A stretch of 64,000 nucleotides of DNA from positions 1 through 64,000 of the forward strand of contig DVFL01000009.1 in the NCBI GenBank assembly GCA_018713255.1, given 5' to 3'. The translations under genes and the position numbers were made by a program. The stretch comes from Candidatus Cottocaccamicrobium excrementipullorum. GTDB lineage: Bacteria > Bacillota > Clostridia > Lachnospirales > Lachnospiraceae. Below the pieces are notes generated by a model. It was not told where the DNA came from, made no database searches, and saw only the letters and a program-made list of their open reading frames with translations. Of this stretch, positions 61,011 through 64,000 are shown piece after piece (the stretch's first letter is position 1; the number at the start of each line of letters is the position of its first letter).

Positions 61011-63425
61011 ATGCAGGAGATTTACAGAGTAAAAACCCGCCCTTTGGCCAGAACGGAAAATATGGTAATAGGAGAACAGTATCGGATCACCGTGCTGACA
61101 GAAGGGCTGATTCGCCTGGAATATAGTGAGACGGGAGAGTTCGAAGACAGAGCCACCCAGATGGCATTTTACCGGGATTTTCCTGCCGCGGACTATCGGC
61201 TGATACGCAGGAAGGACGGCATTGAAATCCATACATCCCGTCTACATCTGATTTACAATGAACAGCAGTTTTCTTCTTGGGGCCTGAGCATCCAGGTAAA
61301 GGGCGGAGTCAGCGCCTACCGCAGCATCTGGCATTACGGAGAAGCGATTCATGATCTGGGAGGAACGGCCAGAACCTTAGATGAGGCGGACGGAGCCATT
61401 CCCCTGGATCATGGAGTGGTCTCCCGATTCGGCTATTCTGTGCTGGATGACAGCCGTTCTCAGATATTGCGGGAGGACGGATGGCTTGAGCCGCGCAGAA
61501 AAGGAATTCAGGACCTGTATTTCTTTGGCTATGGTCATGATTATCAGGAAGCCCTGAAAGCCCTGTTTGCATTGTGCGGCAAGGCGCCGATGATTCCACG
61601 GTATGCCTTGGGCAACTGGTGGAGCCGCTACTACCGCTATACAGAGGAGAGTTACCTGGAGCTGATGGACCGGTTTAAGGCGGAGGATCTGCCCTTTACC
61701 GTGGCAGTGATCGATATGGACTGGCATCTGGTGGACGTTGATCCGAAATACGGAAGCGGCTGGACCGGTTATACCTGGAACCGGGAGCTGTTTCCCGATC
61801 CGCCCAGATTTTTAAAAGAACTTCATCAGCGGGGACTTCGAACCACTTTAAACGTTCACCCGGCAGATGGAGTGAGGGCCTATGAGGAAATGTATCCGCA
61901 GATGGCGGAGGCCATGGGAGTGGATGCTGCCCATGAGGATCCGGTAAACTGTGACCCGGCGGATCCCAAATTCATCGAAGCTTACTTTACTTATCTTCAT
62001 CATCCCCGGGAGGAGGAAGGCGTAGATTTTTGGTGGGTAGACTGGCAGCAGGGCAGCAACAGCAAGGTAGAAGGGCTGGATCCTTTGTGGATTCTGAATC
62101 ATTTTCATTTCCTGGACAGCGGACGGAAAGGAAAACGGCCCATGACTTTTTCACGCTATGGAGGACCAGGAAGCCATCGTTATCCGATTGGTTTTTCTGG
62201 AGATACCATTATTACCTGGGAGTCCCTGGCCTTCCAGCCTTACTTTACTTCCACCGCTTCCAACATTGGATATGGCTGGTGGAGCCATGATATTGGCGGC
62301 CATATGAAGGGGTATAAAGACGATGAGATGGAAACCAGATGGGTTCAGTTCGGCGTGTACTCTCCAATTATGCGGCTGCACAGTTCCAGCAGCCCATTTA
62401 ATGGAAAGGAACCTTGGCGCTACAAAAAAGAAGCGGAGACGGCGATGGGAGAAGCCCTTCGCCAGAGACATCGTTTGATTCCTTATCTTTATACAATGAA
62501 TGCGAAAAGCTTCCAGGAAGATGTTCCGTTGATCCTTCCGATGTATTATCAGTATCCAGAGAACCGTGAAGCTTATGAGGTGAAAAATCAGTACCTGTTT
62601 GGAAGTCAGCTGATGGCAGCCCCCATTACCGAACCCAGAGTGCCCAAGTTAAATGTGGCGAAGGTTAAGGCATGGCTTCCAGAGGGATTGTGGTACGACC
62701 TTTATACCGGTATGATGTACGATGGAGGGCGGATGATGAATTTGTATCGTGATCTTGATTCCATTCCTGTATTTGCCCGGGCCGGAGGGATTCTTCCGCT
62801 TACAGATGAGATCAGCGGTCCAAAAGCCCAGAGAAATCCAGAGAGCCTGAGGATTTTAGTCTTTGCTGGAGGGGAAGGAAGCTTTACCCTCTACGAGGAT
62901 GACAATGAAACTTGTGATTATGAGAAAGGCATCTGCGTTCAGACTCGTTTATCTTATGAGGAGAACGAGGAACTGGTATCCTTTACTGTGGAACCAGCCG
63001 TGGGAGAGCTTTCTTTGATTCCGGAAACTCGTCAGTATACCGTGGAATTTACTGGATTTAAGGCGGAAGGGGCAGAGCCGGGGCAGGTGAAAGCTTTTGC
63101 AGACGGGAAAGAGCTTCCAGTTGTTCTTTCTTATCATGAAAAAAAGCAGGCAGTAGAAGCAGCGCTGCCTCCAGTTCCGGTTACCGCCCAGGTACGGCTG
63201 TGTATGAAGAGCAGCTTGAAATCCACTGCAAATCAGGTGGAGGAACGGTGCTTTGACTTCTTAAATCAGGCAGAAATTGATTTCTGGATTAAGGATCAAA
63301 TTGACCGCCTGGTAAAAACGGAAAAACGGGTTTCTGTTGCGCTGACCCAGTTGGATACCATGGATATTCTCCCTGAACTGAAGGAAGCAATTTCGGAAAT
63401 TCTCACAGCAAGGGCTGATCAATAG
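61011..63425 (+). CDS. GH31 family alpha-glycosidase
   Basis: 804 residues, no signal peptide. The barrel opens with PMIPRYALGNWWSRYYRYTEE (residues about 195-215) and VIDMDWH; the nucleophile Asp is in FWWVDWQQG (about 343) and the acid/base Asp in GFSGDT (about 397). WWSHDIGGHMKG and YSPIMRLHSS follow, as in GH31 alpha-glucosidases and alpha-xylosidases. The WVDWQQ form differs from the common WxDMNE and marks a distinct subfamily. A C-terminal helical extension of about 80 residues follows the beta domain. It likely cleaves imported alpha-glucosides. AAAGGAG precedes the ATG. Confidence 0.9.
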   Translation: MQEIYRVKTRPLARTENMVIGEQYRITVLTEGLIRLEYSETGEFEDRATQMAFYRDFPAADYRLIRRKDGIEIHTSRLHLIYNEQQFSSWGLSIQVKGGVSAYRSIWHYGEAIHDLGGTARTLDEADGAIPLDHGVVSRFGYSVLDDSRSQILREDGWLEPRRKGIQDLYFFGYGHDYQEALKALFALCGKAPMIPRYALGNWWSRYYRYTEESYLELMDRFKAEDLPFTVAVIDMDWHLVDVDPKYGSGWTGYTWNRELFPDPPRFLKELHQRGLRTTLNVHPADGVRAYEEMYPQMAEAMGVDAAHEDPVNCDPADPKFIEAYFTYLHHPREEEGVDFWWVDWQQGSNSKVEGLDPLWILNHFHFLDSGRKGKRPMTFSRYGGPGSHRYPIGFSGDTIITWESLAFQPYFTSTASNIGYGWWSHDIGGHMKGYKDDEMETRWVQFGVYSPIMRLHSSSSPFNGKEPWRYKKEAETAMGEALRQRHRLIPYLYTMNAKSFQEDVPLILPMYYQYPENREAYEVKNQYLFGSQLMAAPITEPRVPKLNVAKVKAWLPEGLWYDLYTGMMYDGGRMMNLYRDLDSIPVFARAGGILPLTDEISGPKAQRNPESLRILVFAGGEGSFTLYEDDNETCDYEKGICVQTRLSYEENEELVSFTVEPAVGELSLIPETRQYTVEFTGFKAEGAEPGQVKAFADGKELPVVLSYHEKKQAVEAALPPVPVTAQVRLCMKSSLKSTANQVEERCFDFLNQAEIDFWIKDQIDRLVKTEKRVSVALTQLDTMDILPELKEAISEILTARADQ

Positions 63426-63498
63426 AGTGATCTGATCATCATCCCAAAGTACAAACTGCCGGGCAGAGAAGAAAATAGAAGGACAACAGGAGGATATC

Positions 63499-64000
63499 AT
63501 GAAGAAACAATGGTGGCACAGCAAAACGGTTTATCAGATTTATCCCAAAAGCTTTTATGATTCCAACGGAGACGGCATCGGCGATCTGCCGGGAGTGATT
63601 CAAAAACTGGATTATCTCCAATACCTGGGAGTGGATATTATCTGGCTTTCCCCGATTTACCAGTCTCCCTTGGCGGATCAGGGATATGACATTTCTGATT
63701 ATTATCAAATCGATCCCCGGTTTGGCACCATGGAAGATATGGATCATTTGATTCAGGCGGCCAAGGAACGAGGAATGTACATCCTCATGGATTTGGTGGT
63801 TAATCATTGCTCCGATGAGCATCAGTGGTTTAAGGAGGCCATGGCAGATCCGGAGGGAGAATACGGAAATTTCTTTTATCTGGCAGAGAAAAAAATGGGC
63901 CGTCCTTGTAATTGGCGTTCTTATTTCGGAGGCTCTGTCTGGGAGGATTTGCCGGGAACAGAGAAACAATATCTGCACATGTTCCATAAAAAGCAGCCGG
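63499..64000 (+). CDS. GH13 alpha-glucosidase, partial at window end
   Basis: The first 167 residues of a GH13 enzyme; the frame is open to the last base. It begins KKQWWHSKTVYQIYPKSFYDSNGDGIGDL, with the calcium-loop-like DSNGDGIGDL, then IIWLSPIYQSPLADQGYDISDY and conserved region I as DLVVNHCSDEH (about 100-110). This is the oligo-1,6-glucosidase/alpha-glucosidase/trehalose-6-phosphate hydrolase group, about 550 residues in full. AGGAGG lies 6 bases before the ATG. It follows GH31 in the same operon, so isomaltose-type or related alpha-glucosides are likely substrates. Confidence 0.9.
   Translation, partial: MKKQWWHSKTVYQIYPKSFYDSNGDGIGDLPGVIQKLDYLQYLGVDIIWLSPIYQSPLADQGYDISDYYQIDPRFGTMEDMDHLIQAAKERGMYILMDLVVNHCSDEHQWFKEAMADPEGEYGNFFYLAEKKMGRPCNWRSYFGGSVWEDLPGTEKQYLHMFHKKQP

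Noticed and set aside
1-64000. CRISPR array, prophage or toxin-antitoxin module
   Set aside because: No regularly spaced repeats, integrase, phage structural gene or recognisable toxin-antitoxin pair was found.

Overview
The window looks like a chromosome segment from a gut-type clostridium of the Lachnospiraceae kind. The evidence is strong Shine-Dalgarno sites (GGAGG types), sigma-A promoters with 17-base spacers, a typical Firmicutes order rpmE-yqhQ-prmC-prfA, CUT1 sugar ABC operons without their own ATPase, and MarR/MATE, LacI and AraC regulators next to glycoside hydrolase genes. No tRNA, rRNA, CRISPR array or phage module was found. Genus cannot be fixed from the sequence alone.

Layout. 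(1) 1-11,952: an AT-rich block, visibly unlike the rest. It holds a broken cyclase-family gene, a TIM-barrel sugar isomerase-like gene, a PrpR-type regulator with a degenerate AAA+ domain, and one long operon (two sugar permeases, a binding lipoprotein, an Ldh2-family dehydrogenase, a 3-hydroxyisobutyrate-dehydrogenase-like enzyme, a DRE-TIM aldolase, a D-2-hydroxyacid dehydrogenase and an AEC carrier). This reads as an uncharacterised sugar-acid or hydroxyacid pathway. (2) 12.1-15.4 kb: GH95 fucosidase-like enzyme plus a RhaT-like transporter. (3) 15.5-31.6 kb: mostly housekeeping and accessory genes: type 4 uracil-DNA glycosylase, two MarR/MATE pairs, a zinc-ribbon/HAD/pyrC/HAD operon, a DUF2975/XRE/DUF4173 operon, a secreted transglutaminase, L31, YqhQ, PrmC, RF1 and a MerR-methyltransferase fusion. 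(4) 32-35 kb: rmlA, rmlB and rmlD, without rmlC. (5) 35-41.7 kb: AbgB-like peptidase, SLC13-type permease, a decayed acetolactate synthase 3' end, glmM and leuA with a long leader. (6) 41.8-48.7 kb: AraC regulator divergent from a PP2C-like phosphatase, a complete ABC importer and a 2H phosphoesterase (DUF1868). (7) 48.76-49.56 kb: a shrunken group II intron sitting directly behind a terminator. (8) 49.6-56.3 kb: glf, four glycosyltransferases and a flippase for a cell-surface glycan. (9) 56.4-64 kb: LacI regulator, CUT1 transporter, GH31 and a GH13 gene that runs off the window, for alpha-glucoside use.

The two loci most likely to hold undescribed biology are the AT-rich hydroxyacid operon with its unusual regulator and the PP2C/ABC/2H-phosphoesterase operon. 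Smaller items of interest are the leuA leader, the 17-base operator palindrome that encloses the second marR promoter, and the doubly deleted group II intron.
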